Shown here: piece by piece, positions 34,341 through 43,205 of the stretch | Numbering within the stretch: position 1 is the first letter of the stretch | How the letters are laid out: each line of letters opens with the position of its first letter | Assembly (NCBI GenBank): GCA_963664845.1 | Contig: OY761615.1 | Location: forward strand, 744,001-808,000 | DNA length: 64,000 nucleotides | DNA from: CAIYTF01 sp963664845 | GTDB lineage: Bacteria; Bacteroidota; Ignavibacteria; Ignavibacteriales; Ignavibacteriaceae | Direction: 5' to 3' | The notes under the pieces: generated by a model | Seen by the model: the letters and a program-made list of their open reading frames with translations, nothing else | What the model was told of the DNA's origin: nothing | The model's database searches: none | Translations under genes and position numbers: made by a program

Positions 34341-35703
34341 CCATATTCTCCTTCATTAAACCGTATTTTTTAATTTTGTTATAGAGATGACTTCTCTGAA
34401 TCTCAAGTGCTTCTGCTGTCTTACTCACGTTCCAGTTGTTTAGTTCCAACTGCTTGACTATATATGCTTTCTCAGCCTTCTCCTTGAATTCCTGAAATGA
34501 GTTGCTTTCCAAAATCAAATCATCAATGCCTACCTTCTCATTAGGTATGATATGATGAATGTCTTTATCGGAAATTTCGTTTTTGGGAGTCATGATGATG
34601 ATACGCTCAATAATATTGCGCAGTTCCCTGATATTTCCGTTCCAGGCCTGTTTTTGCAGCAGTGAAATTGCAGTCGGGTGGAAGACCGGCGTTTTCCGGT
34701 TATATTTTGCTGCGATTCCATTAGCAAAATATTCGGTGAGGATTACAATATCATCAAGCCGTTCACGCAGGGAAGGAACATGCACCGGAATGACATTCAA
34801 GCGGTGGAACAGATCTTCGCGGAAGGTTCCTTTGGTTATTTCTTCAGCCAGATTTTTGTTTGTTGCAGAGATCAAACGGACATCCACAGGTATTTTTTTT
34901 GCTCCTCCAACACGCTCAATCTTTCCATCTTCAATGGCGCGTAGCGCTTTTGCCTGGGCCTGCAAACTCATATCTCCAATTTCGTCAAGAAACAGGGTGC
35001 CTTTGTCAGCCAGTTCAAAACGTCCTATGCGTTGTTGGAATGCCCCGGTGAAGGAGCCCTTTTCATGGCCGAATAATTCCGATTCAATAAGTTCATTTGG
35101 TATTGCCGCGCAATTCACGTCAACAAATGCTGCATTCTTACGCAGGCTTTGGTTATGGATGGCTCGCGCCACCAGTTCTTTGCCTGTACCATTTTCGCCG
35201 GTGATAAGTACCCGCGCATCGGTAGGTGCAATTGTTTTAATCAGTTCAAGAATGCGTTGTATGGCTGCACTCTTGCCCACGATATCACCTTCGGGTTGAA
35301 GCGCCTTTTTCATCTCCTCGTTTTCGCGCAACAGCACGGATTGTGAACAGGCATTGCGTACCGAAATCAGCAGCTTTTCACGGTCAACCGGTTTCTCAAG
35401 AAAATCAAACGCGCCAAGCTTTGTAGCTTTCACGGCATTTTCAATATTGCCATACGCGGAAATGATGATGATGTTTGTCGAAGGATTTTTTTCTTTGATC
35501 GATTTGACAACTTCAAATCCATTCATACCCGGCAGTTGTATATCCACAAGGATAACATCAAATGCGGCATTAGTGGCAATTTTTGCGAGGCCGTCTTCGC
35601 CGGACATTACAAATTCAACATGATAGCCTTCATAATCAAGAATCAGTTGAATGCTCTCGCAGATATTGAGTTCGTCATCAATTAGTAATACGCGTTTGCT
35701 CAT
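34333..35703 (-). CDS. NtrC-family sigma-54-dependent response regulator
   Basis: 456 aa. The receiver domain (1-~118) has the acidic pocket LIDDE and the phospho-acceptor Asp in VILVDIQLPGMNG. The AAA+ sigma-54 interaction domain (~136-365) has Walker A ITGENGTGKELVA, the GSFTGAF version of the GAFTGA loop, and Walker B TLFLDEIGD. The Fis-type HTH at the end reads NNWNVSKTAEALEIQRSHLYNKIKKYG. No sensor kinase is adjacent, so it is an orphan regulator here. Its start overlaps the secreted-protein gene (ATGA) and its end overlaps the HIT gene. Confidence 0.93.
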   Translation of the reverse strand: MSKRVLLIDDELNICESIQLILDYEGYHVEFVMSGEDGLAKIATNAAFDVILVDIQLPGMNGFEVVKSIKEKNPSTNIIIISAYGNIENAVKATKLGAFDFLEKPVDREKLLISVRNACSQSVLLRENEEMKKALQPEGDIVGKSAAIQRILELIKTIAPTDARVLITGENGTGKELVARAIHNQSLRKNAAFVDVNCAAIPNELIESELFGHEKGSFTGAFQQRIGRFELADKGTLFLDEIGDMSLQAQAKALRAIEDGKIERVGGAKKIPVDVRLISATNKNLAEEITKGTFREDLFHRLNVIPVHVPSLRERLDDIVILTEYFANGIAAKYNRKTPVFHPTAISLLQKQAWNGNIRELRNIIERIIIMTPKNEISDKDIHHIIPNEKVGIDDLILESNSFQEFKEKAEKAYIVKQLELNNWNVSKTAEALEIQRSHLYNKIKKYGLMKENMDE

Positions 35704-36353
35704 AAAACGAAACTTACTGAAGATAATAGATAAAAGGTAAAAACAGTTGACGGTTGGATCCGTTGACCCTGACGAAGCAATTTGCCATAGGTGGCGCCCA
35801 TGATATCGGCCCGAACATCCCGAAGATCAATTGGGTCTACCATTAATACGGATTCAATCGCCTCTACAAGATACCCAATAAATTTCGATAGTTCAACAGA
35901 ATTTGAAGCGTGGGTGATGAAAGCACCGCCGAAAAAATGTGCAAGTTTATCCCTGTCGCGTGATTGCTCATTCGGTGTATCCAGGAAAAAGCTGCCTGGC
36001 AGGTTGGTGTTTTTTTTTCTGAAGGTGGTTTCATCAGCAGAAAAAATGCGCATGGGTATCTTAATTTTAATCAACGGAGTGGTTGCGGGAATAACATTAA
36101 ATGGAACACAGGCAAAGCTTGCGCTTATCAGTGCTTCGGAAGTGTCATTTTCACAAACTTCAACCGCTTTTTGGAAAATGAGATTTATAGCCTCCCGATC
36201 CTGAAGATTTTTTCTGTCGCGCAGAAATTGTTCCGATGCAATATACGCAGAAATGTCACACACCTCTTTTGACAATTTCCCCTGCTGGGCATGGAGCACC
36301 TTGCCTGAGAAGAAGAGTACCGCTATACAGAACAGGACTTTCATTCCATCCAT
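35700..36353 (-). CDS. Secreted protein of unknown function
   Basis: 217 aa with a signal peptide (MKVLFCIAVLFFSGKVLHA-Q). The C-terminal half contains DKLAHFFGGAFITHAS and, 30 residues on, DLRDVRADIMGATYGKLL: a DKxxHF...D..A...GA.YG spacing reminiscent of the YfiM/DUF2279 group, which I regard as suggestive only. The start is uncertain between 36353 and 36344; both lie in front of the signal peptide. It lies between meaB (31-bp gap) and the NtrC-type regulator (4-bp overlap). Confidence 0.6.
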   Translation of the reverse strand: MDGMKVLFCIAVLFFSGKVLHAQQGKLSKEVCDISAYIASEQFLRDRKNLQDREAINLIFQKAVEVCENDTSEALISASFACVPFNVIPATTPLIKIKIPMRIFSADETTFRKKNTNLPGSFFLDTPNEQSRDRDKLAHFFGGAFITHASNSVELSKFIGYLVEAIESVLMVDPIDLRDVRADIMGATYGKLLRQGQRIQPSTVFTFYLLSSVSFVL

Positions 36354-36384
36354 TTTATACGTACCAACCGGATGCTGCCAATGT

Positions 36385-37353
36385 TTATAAAATACTCTCC
36401 TTGAACGCCCGGATAATGATACCGGCATGTTCATAGGGGGAGACCTTCATACTCTCCTCGTTGCTCATCCGCTCCCGCATAAATTCGCTGATGCGTTCCG
36501 AATTCCACAATTCATGCAGCAGTTTATCCTGCACAATTTCTTTAATCCTGTCCTGAACCCTCTTGAGGCGACGCGAATTGAATTTTTCTTCAATGCACAG
36601 ATATGCCTGGTGTCTGTTTATTTCTTCTATAACGTCATCAATACCTTTGTTCTCGGGAGCGATCGTCTTGATCACCTCGGGCATCCAGGAATGTTCATCG
36701 TGCCCACGCATCATCAGCATGGTTCTGATGGCATTCACAGCCTGCTCCGATCCCGGCCTGTCAGATTTATTGACCACATAGAAATCGGCAATCTCCATTA
36801 GGCCTGCTTTCATAGCCTGGATTGCATCACCAGACTCCGGCACGAGCACCACAATAACCGTATCTGCTGCTTTAACGATATCTAGCTCCGACTGACCCAC
36901 TCCCACCGTTTCAAACAAAATGAAATCGTACCCCGCCGCATCGAGCAGGTCGGCAGCATCCCTAGCTTTAGCATTCAGCCCACCAAGACTGCCCCGTGTT
37001 GCCATACTTCGAATGAACACGCCTTCAGTATTTCCCACATCGCTCATCCGCACGCGGTCGCCCAACAGCGCACCTCCGGTAAAAGGACTTGTCGGATCAA
37101 CAGCTATGATGCCAACTTTTTTATTTGCTTTGATAAATGCTTTGGTCAGTTGATTAGTTATGGAGCTCTTCCCCGCTCCCGGAGGGCCGGTAATACCTAT
37201 CCGGTATGCTTTTCCGGTATGGTTATACAAATATTGCAGGAGCTGTTCTCCGGCAGCCACATCCGACTCGATAAGCGAAATGCCACGCGAGACAGCTCTT
37301 TTTTCACCCGCAAGCACTCTCGCGGTAAAACTTTTTAATAACTCTGTATCCAA
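36385..37353 (-). CDS. meaB: MeaB-type G-protein chaperone
   Basis: SIMIBI-class GTPase of 322 aa that protects and reactivates B12-dependent methylmalonyl-CoA-type mutases. Motifs are the P-loop RIGITGPPGAGKSSITNQL near residue 50, VDPTSPFTGGALLGDRVRM, ETVGVGQSELDI and the base-recognition VNKSD. The start appears to be TTG with AGAGGA upstream. No mutase gene is in the window, so its client lies elsewhere. It begins the meaB-secreted protein-regulator-HIT unit. Confidence 0.92.
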   Translation of the reverse strand: MDTELLKSFTARVLAGEKRAVSRGISLIESDVAAGEQLLQYLYNHTGKAYRIGITGPPGAGKSSITNQLTKAFIKANKKVGIIAVDPTSPFTGGALLGDRVRMSDVGNTEGVFIRSMATRGSLGGLNAKARDAADLLDAAGYDFILFETVGVGQSELDIVKAADTVIVVLVPESGDAIQAMKAGLMEIADFYVVNKSDRPGSEQAVNAIRTMLMMRGHDEHSWMPEVIKTIAPENKGIDDVIEEINRHQAYLCIEEKFNSRRLKRVQDRIKEIVQDKLLHELWNSERISEFMRERMSNEESMKVSPYEHAGIIIRAFKESIL

Positions 37354-37502
37354 AAACGTAAAATCCTCTTAATGCCAAATTACTGTATTTCAATCTGTGT
37401 TATTCTAATCTGTGACCATCCGCATCACCTTGCAATGACAATATATCCGGTTATGCGGCACCTCATGTATGCGGCATATACTATACTCATTATCCCAAAA
37501 CA
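37354..37502. repeat. Intergenic repeat fragments between nadD and meaB
   Basis: Contains a degenerate ATCTGTGTTATTCTAATCTG repeat type and a segment GCAATGACAATATATCCGG then TTATGCGGCACC (37432-37462) that matches the right end of module B at 24023-24052. GCGGCA then recurs in CATGTATGCGGCATA. No gene is seen. Confidence 0.4.
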
Positions 37503-38075
37503 TTATCTGTAAAGCCCGTTCTCTTCAATATAGTCTACAACCTTTTCAGGAGTTAAAAAAGCAATACTCTTCCTGGCCTTTATCCGCTCTCTGATCTCAG
37601 TTGAGCTTATATCGATGAACGGGGTTTCAATGAACGCGGCCTGTCCGGCATATTGGTGAGTTATGGGAATGATTGTCTGCATCTTCCTCCGCAAAACAAC
37701 CAGTTTAGTCTTGCCGAGCAATTCATCAGGAGATTTCCATTTATCGAAAATCGCAAAATTATCATATCCGATGAGCAGTTCAATTTCGGAATAGGTTTCG
37801 CGAAGATGAGTAACGGTGTCAATAGTATAGGAAACACCGCCGCGGGTAAGTTCAAAATCGGAAATTTCGAAAAGCGGCATATGCTCCGTAGCCCGCAGAA
37901 GCATCTCCCTGCGTTTTTCCCCGGACACGATGGAAACATTTTGCCGGAGCGGAGAGATATAACAGGGCATAAAGATAATTTTATCCAGTGAACGTATTTC
38001 AGCCGCCTGCCGGGCAGTAATGAGGTGTCCGTGATGAACGGGGTTGAACGAACCACCGTACAAGCCTACTTTCAT
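37503..38075 (-). CDS. nadD: Nicotinate-nucleotide adenylyltransferase
   Basis: Forms NaAD from NaMN and ATP in NAD synthesis. It has 190 aa. The nucleotidyltransferase HxGH motif is in GLYGGSFNPVHHGHL at the N-terminus, and ISSTEIRERI closes the active site near the C-terminus. The start overlaps the stop of the preceding unknown gene (TAATG). It is last in a minus-strand run from nanE. Confidence 0.94.
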   Translation of the reverse strand: MKVGLYGGSFNPVHHGHLITARQAAEIRSLDKIIFMPCYISPLRQNVSIVSGEKRREMLLRATEHMPLFEISDFELTRGGVSYTIDTVTHLRETYSEIELLIGYDNFAIFDKWKSPDELLGKTKLVVLRRKMQTIIPITHQYAGQAAFIETPFIDISSTEIRERIKARKSIAFLTPEKVVDYIEENGLYR

Positions 38076-38755
38076 TATTTCAGCAATTCCTTAAATTCAA
38101 TAAATATCTCGGTAAATTGATCATAAAAATATTTCGAACAAAGATGAATATTTTCCCGGTGAGAAAGCCGCCGGTAGAGTTCCCTGAAGTCCGCAACCGT
38201 ATCCACGACAAATAAATTATTCTGGAATATATAGTATCTGTCCGGTGAATCCATACTATATACAAAGTCCTGTTTTGTGTGTCTGTCATCAAGAAACTGC
38301 AGCAGTGAATCCTCAAACCGGGTTGCTCCAAGAGCACAAAGCCGTTCAGATTTGGATGCATAGAGCACACAAACATCTTCTTCGATTTCCAGATAATTTT
38401 TCAGACCGGCAAAAAGAGCGGGGAAGAAACCAAAGCTGTTGCTTTTCGTGATGAAAAACTTCTCTTCGGTTTTTAATTGTTTTTCAATCAGCCTCGGCAG
38501 GCCATCAGGAGTCTCCGGACTGTGCAAAAAAGTGAATATGTCTTTGTAAGTTTCAGCATGGAACATCTCATCCAGCATCATTTCATCAACAAACAAACAG
38601 ATATGTTCTGCATTTGCCTCAAGCAGCAGCTCAATGGTATTATTCATCAGTATCCGGTCAAATTTAGCAAGCGCTTCCGCCCCCAAAGCGGCAAAAAGTT
38701 CCGAATCTTCTTTTCTCTCCGTAGACCAAATAAATGATTTGACTGTCTTCATCAT
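38075..38755 (-). CDS. Conserved-looking protein of unknown function
   Basis: Soluble acidic protein of 226 aa without signal peptide or membrane segment. It starts MMKTVKSFIWSTERKEDSE; later parts such as HICLFVDEMMLDEMF and CVLYASKSERLCALGATRFEDS faintly recall DUF2064/TIGR04282 glycosyltransferase-like proteins, but the hallmark acidic motifs are not clear and I do not assign the family. It overlaps PrsW upstream (ATGA) and nadD downstream (TAATG), so it is translated as part of that operon. Confidence 0.65.
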   Translation of the reverse strand: MMKTVKSFIWSTERKEDSELFAALGAEALAKFDRILMNNTIELLLEANAEHICLFVDEMMLDEMFHAETYKDIFTFLHSPETPDGLPRLIEKQLKTEEKFFITKSNSFGFFPALFAGLKNYLEIEEDVCVLYASKSERLCALGATRFEDSLLQFLDDRHTKQDFVYSMDSPDRYYIFQNNLFVVDTVADFRELYRRLSHRENIHLCSKYFYDQFTEIFIEFKELLK

Positions 38756-39708
38756 TCGATAAAACCTGCTTTTTGTAAGAGTTTGTGTACGAGAGCACGA
38801 TGGATCAGTACTTCGCGCTCGTAATAATTTTTATTAAAACCGAAAGAATTTCTCATCTGCATCTTCCGAAAAGCCAGAACTGTGGCTGCCTTAATATAGT
38901 CTTTTCTGATGTCCTCGTTAACCCAACCGGGGAAATCCCTTTCCGGAGAACTGAGAATACTTACATGTTGCGATGGCAATAACCCTTCGCTTGCTTCTTC
39001 ACTCAATTCTGCAAAAATCATTTTCTTCTCTGTACGCAGCGAAAAACGGAAAACAAAAACAAATAACACCATACAAAGTGTAAGGAAGAAGACACCAATG
39101 CTTATCGAACCCAATGCCGCAACTGAAAAATTCCAGCCCATATGAATGAACATCGCGACAGCAAGACCCACCGGGACGGAGATCAGGCGAATGGTGAGTG
39201 AACGAAATTTTGCATATCCCAGAACAGCCCCCAACAGCCCTGTAGATATGCAATGCATCACTCCGGAGAATAATGTTCTGATCACCATGATAACAACCCA
39301 AGTGCCCAAATTACTTGAATTGGAAAGGAAATACAAAAAATTTTCGGTCATACCAAAGCCCAAGCCTATTGCCCCGCCATAGACCAGCCCATCGGTAATG
39401 TTGTCGAACTTTCTGTTGGCCACGGTTGAAAACAGGAACACACCTTTCGTGCTTTCTTCAACCAAAGGAGCCAGCAGGATCAATTCAAAGTTTTGCCGCG
39501 AAACGAAAAAGGTTTGGAAATACCGGTAAAAAGAAGAGAATACATAACTTCCTATAAACGCAAAGAGAACAGCACCGAATGCTCCCCAGAAAAAGTTTTT
39601 CAACAGCAGTGGTACCGGTTCGCGGTCAAACCGGTCATAGCGCCAAATAAGGATCAGATACAACGTCATTGGCAAAATGGCGGCCAGTGCTGATATTACG
39701 ATGTGCAA
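38752..39708 (-). CDS. PrsW-family intramembrane metalloprotease
   Basis: Polytopic membrane protein of 318 aa with about seven hydrophobic helices. The PrsW hallmarks are present: the paired Glu of LVEESTKG, the Glu of GFGMTENF, and downstream His in SGVMHCISTG and MFIHMGWNF. The family includes the site-1 protease for RsiW in Bacillus. The C-terminal ~90 residues are soluble. The start is TTG directly after the permease stop, with AAAAGGA eight bases upstream. The natural substrate is unknown; no anti-sigma factor gene is near. Confidence 0.85.
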   Translation of the reverse strand: MHIVISALAAILPMTLYLILIWRYDRFDREPVPLLLKNFFWGAFGAVLFAFIGSYVFSSFYRYFQTFFVSRQNFELILLAPLVEESTKGVFLFSTVANRKFDNITDGLVYGGAIGLGFGMTENFLYFLSNSSNLGTWVVIMVIRTLFSGVMHCISTGLLGAVLGYAKFRSLTIRLISVPVGLAVAMFIHMGWNFSVAALGSISIGVFFLTLCMVLFVFVFRFSLRTEKKMIFAELSEEASEGLLPSQHVSILSSPERDFPGWVNEDIRKDYIKAATVLAFRKMQMRNSFGFNKNYYEREVLIHRALVHKLLQKAGFIE

Positions 39709-40929
39709 CTATACGTCCTTTTGGGGATCCGGTTTTTTGGAAGTCTCCCCAAACATGCCAAACGGATTGTAATGCGATTTAAGCATCGGCATCAGAAAAA
39801 TGACGCTCCACACCAGCAACAGCACATTTTGTTGAATAAGAACTATGAGATCAAAATTTTTGGCACTAATAAGCATCATGGAAGTTGCCGGCGTGAAAAA
39901 GGGGATAAAACCCAGTCTGGCTACAATTGTATTATCGCCGTTAAAAAGCAAATGCTGGGAGAATAACATCGGGAAAAAAATAACCAGCGAAAGAAATGTC
40001 AGCATGAATTGTGTGGATGATTCCTTAAATATCCGGGAACCAATATAAAGATAGAGAGCCACATAGAAGAGTAATCCTGTGCAAAAGCAGGCAGCCATTC
40101 CCAGCATTTCCTCTGTATGCATTTCACTCACTTTATAGTGCGACCCAAGATACCAGGTTATGGCTATCCAGACCCCGGTTTGGATGACCGCAAGAAGCAA
40201 AAAAGAAATGTACTTTCCAATGGTAAGTTCTCTGATGCGCGCAGAAGAAAGCAGCACTTCAATTAACCTGTTGGATTTCTCCTCCTGAAAAGAGCGAATC
40301 ACTGTTCCGGCAATGAAACTCAATGCCAGAAAAAACAGAAGAGAATAGTTGGTAACCGATTTGAGTGCAGCTTCAGTATTGAACTCGTGTGGAAATTTAT
40401 GTTCGTCAAAGCGGATGATCTTTATCTCGGGAATCACCACAATTTCATTGAGCGTATCTTTTTTATCAATTCCGACTGCACTGATCTGTGCTTTCACCAG
40501 CTCTGCCTGCAGAAGTGAATAAAAAAGCTCATCCGGAAAAGATTGTGCAAAAAGGGTGATCGGGTGAACGGTGTTTTCGGAGATCATGACCAATCCGTCA
40601 AGTTGTCTCATCCGGAGCATTTGAAATCCGAGGTTTAATGATGAATCCGTGGAACGGTGCGGATTCTGCAAGCGAACAAAAAGAATTTGCTGATTAATTC
40701 CATTCGGATCATCGGGTGGCGAAAACTTTAATTTTTGTTCCGGAGTAGTGTCAATAACACCAATAAGGTATTTTGTCCCATTATAAGGATCTTCCTTTAC
40801 CAGTACCGGTAAATGGAATACATAGAACAACATTACCGGGATAAGAAACAGAGAGAAAAACCATCCCTTGGTAAATGCGTACCGGCTGAATTCCCACTTG
40901 ACAATTTGCCAAACTTTACGTAGTTCCAT
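39709..40929 (-). CDS. ABC-2 type transporter permease (NatB-like)
   Basis: 406 aa. The architecture is typical of NatB/ABC-2 exporters: one N-terminal helix (FSLFLIPVMLFYVFHLPVL), a large extracytoplasmic region (~45-225), then five or six helices ending near residue 395. EEKSNRLIEVLLSS in the cytoplasmic loop is the family's coupling segment. The start at 40929 overlaps the stop of the ATPase gene (TAATG); 33 further upstream codons lie inside that gene. The exported substrate is unknown. Confidence 0.88.
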   Translation of the reverse strand: MELRKVWQIVKWEFSRYAFTKGWFFSLFLIPVMLFYVFHLPVLVKEDPYNGTKYLIGVIDTTPEQKLKFSPPDDPNGINQQILFVRLQNPHRSTDSSLNLGFQMLRMRQLDGLVMISENTVHPITLFAQSFPDELFYSLLQAELVKAQISAVGIDKKDTLNEIVVIPEIKIIRFDEHKFPHEFNTEAALKSVTNYSLLFFLALSFIAGTVIRSFQEEKSNRLIEVLLSSARIRELTIGKYISFLLLAVIQTGVWIAITWYLGSHYKVSEMHTEEMLGMAACFCTGLLFYVALYLYIGSRIFKESSTQFMLTFLSLVIFFPMLFSQHLLFNGDNTIVARLGFIPFFTPATSMMLISAKNFDLIVLIQQNVLLLVWSVIFLMPMLKSHYNPFGMFGETSKKPDPQKDV

Positions 40930-41822
40930 TATTCCCACTGTGAATGTGTTAGTTCGAGAAACTTTTCTTTGAGTGTAGCCCGCTCCTTCATAAATGAAAC
41001 GACGGGTTGTACTGCGGAAACTAAACACACGATTTCCGGAAGGGATTTTGTACCATTACTGACCATCTTATAGCGGGATTCAGAAAGAGAAAACCACTCC
41101 ACTCCGGGGATGACCGGCAAAGTGTCCGGGATTCCATCGAATTCAACAAGAACAGAAAGAGAACTTTCCTGCATAAAGGCTTCCAACTTACCGGTATAGA
41201 GCATAGTGCCTTTGTTTAAAAGAATAATATCATCCAAATGTGAGTCGGCTTTTTCAAGCAAGTGTGTTGAAAGGAGTATATATTTATCCCGTTCTTTCAA
41301 TTCAGTCAGTATAGTGATTAAAATTTCCTGATTCTGTGGATCCAGCCCCGAATAAGGCTCATCGAGGACAAGGATGTCCGGATCGTGCGACAGAGCGATG
41401 GCCAGTTGTGCAATCTGAGCCTGCCCTTTTGAAATATCATTACCCGTGCGATCTACTATTTTCGAAAGATTAAACCTCTCCAGGACTTCTGAAAAACGTT
41501 TCCCGGAAATAACCGGATCACCACCACGCAATCCGGAAAGATATTTGAAAACATGCGAAATCTTCTCCTTTTTATAGAATCCTCGTTCTTCGGGAACGTA
41601 TCCCACCAAGTTGCTGATTGAATGATTTACCGGTTTGCCATCAATTAAAATCTCACCAGAGTCCGGGGGCAATATCTCAAGCAGCAGACGAAGTGTTGTG
41701 GTTTTCCCCGCGCCGTTGGGGCCAAGCAATCCGGTGATCTTGCCCCGGTGCAGGTTAAAAGTCAAATCAATTACCGCGGGTTTTTGATTATAGGAGCGGG
41801 TGATGTGCTTAAATTGTATCAT
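40929..41822 (-). CDS. ABC transporter ATP-binding protein
   Basis: 297 aa. Walker A GLLGPNGAGKTTTLR near residue 33, signature ISKGQAQIAQLAIALS, Walker B ILVLDEP, and switch His in STHLLEKAD. The C-terminal ~80 residues form the extension typical of NatA-type ATPases. It pairs with the permease that follows and its start overlaps the HAD gene by four bases. Confidence 0.93.
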   Translation of the reverse strand: MIQFKHITRSYNQKPAVIDLTFNLHRGKITGLLGPNGAGKTTTLRLLLEILPPDSGEILIDGKPVNHSISNLVGYVPEERGFYKKEKISHVFKYLSGLRGGDPVISGKRFSEVLERFNLSKIVDRTGNDISKGQAQIAQLAIALSHDPDILVLDEPYSGLDPQNQEILITILTELKERDKYILLSTHLLEKADSHLDDIILLNKGTMLYTGKLEAFMQESSLSVLVEFDGIPDTLPVIPGVEWFSLSESRYKMVSNGTKSLPEIVCLVSAVQPVVSFMKERATLKEKFLELTHSQWE

Positions 41823-43180
41823 TGCAAAAACATATTATATCGTGAAATTGCCTCGGGCAAACCGCCTTTTAGAACAAAGTGGGCTGCATCATATTTTTGC
41901 TGTGCCTCCTGCAGGGGAACGGCCAGGCATACTCCAACACCGGCAGCCCTTAGCGCCATGACTCCACTGGTGCTGTCTTCAAATCCAATAACCTGATCAA
42001 AATCTGTTTCAGGAATACCCAGTTTCATCAGCGCTATGGTATAGAGATCCCTGTGTGGCTTAAGACGTATCTCGCTGGAATCGTCTGCCGTAACAATAGT
42101 ATCAAACCATGTATGGGGATCGTTGAACAAAGTTGTTATCTGTTTTTTTTGTGTTGCCGGAATATTCCAGCCATTAATCTGTTTCCGCATTATTGCAAAA
42201 ACCTGGTTTAACACAATTTCCGCATCATAGCGCGTTGATGATGTCACCAGGGCAAGCTTCGGATTTTCGCGCATTACCCGTTTCTGAATTTGCAAGAGCT
42301 TTTTCAAATCCATTTTGCCGTGATCAAACAAAGAACCGATGTCATGACCGGATAAAGCTTTTAACAGGCGACCCTTTTCATCGAAGCATCCCTTGACAAG
42401 CAGCAGAAATGACATGACGCCTGTCATCGGTTCAATTGTTGCACGCTTCGTTTTTATTTCCTTCTCATTTCCCGTCCGAACGTGTTCACTTTCCTTTGGC
42501 ATCTCCAGGGCTCTGCCATATTCATAACAAAACACGGTTACAAGGCATTTGACCTTTTCATCAAAGCTCATGCGCTTTTGCGTTTTGCATACGGCTGCTG
42601 CAAGGGCCCGTGCTGCCTGAACCTGTTTAAGAGCATGCTCTGCAACATTACAGTTCTTCAGTTGCACACTTTTTTTCCCAACAGCAGTGGTAATACTATT
42701 GCCGAATACTGTGTCCAGCTCCTGCCAAATCTCTCTTTGCCTAGCAGGACTACCCTTCCCCGAAATAAGTGCGAACACAGTTGAAAAATAAGCAGAAAGG
42801 AATGATTTAGTAGCATCCTTTGCTCCATATTTTCCGACCAGATATTCTATGCCTGTTGAGGTGCTGACACCGACAAGCTTCTGAGGATCAATGGTCGGAT
42901 CGAGCCCGCCCCAGGATTTCTGCAGAGCATCCGGAATTATTATTCTCGTCACCTTCTCCAGTGTTTGGAGATTGATCTCCTCCGTAGACGTAATAGTTCC
43001 ATCCATATCCAACAGTATTGCCTTCAGATGCCTTAGCGGCATTTTAGGCATTGGCTTAAGGGGGTAATAGTCGAATTGAGGATATACTCCTCCAGGGTTT
43101 TTCACGCGCAGAATATTTTTTGTTTTTCCATTGAACATTTCCGCTGCTTCGGATGCGGATATCATCTGAGTCAGTTCCAT
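41819..43180 (-). CDS. HAD-family hydrolase with a very large cap insertion
   Basis: 453 aa. HAD motif I is LLDMDGTIT (58-64); motif II is LALVTSSTR; the motif III Lys is in LKPHRDLY; motif IV is IGFEDSTSGVMALRAAGVGVCLAVP. Between motifs I and II lie about 240 residues, far more than the ~80-residue helical cap of beta-phosphoglucomutase-like enzymes, and a 50-residue extension precedes motif I. The closing motif suggests a phosphosugar phosphatase or mutase. Adjacent nanE hints at an amino-sugar substrate, but this is inference. Confidence 0.78.
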   Translation of the reverse strand: MELTQMISASEAAEMFNGKTKNILRVKNPGGVYPQFDYYPLKPMPKMPLRHLKAILLDMDGTITSTEEINLQTLEKVTRIIIPDALQKSWGGLDPTIDPQKLVGVSTSTGIEYLVGKYGAKDATKSFLSAYFSTVFALISGKGSPARQREIWQELDTVFGNSITTAVGKKSVQLKNCNVAEHALKQVQAARALAAAVCKTQKRMSFDEKVKCLVTVFCYEYGRALEMPKESEHVRTGNEKEIKTKRATIEPMTGVMSFLLLVKGCFDEKGRLLKALSGHDIGSLFDHGKMDLKKLLQIQKRVMRENPKLALVTSSTRYDAEIVLNQVFAIMRKQINGWNIPATQKKQITTLFNDPHTWFDTIVTADDSSEIRLKPHRDLYTIALMKLGIPETDFDQVIGFEDSTSGVMALRAAGVGVCLAVPLQEAQQKYDAAHFVLKGGLPEAISRYNMFLQ

Positions 43181-43205
43181 TCAGTACTTTCATTATACGA
43201 TTTCA

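Noticed and set aside
34559..35299. 246-codon plus-strand frame opposite the NtrC-type regulator
   Set aside because: Antisense shadow of a conserved gene with a Ser/Arg-rich composition typical of such shadows.
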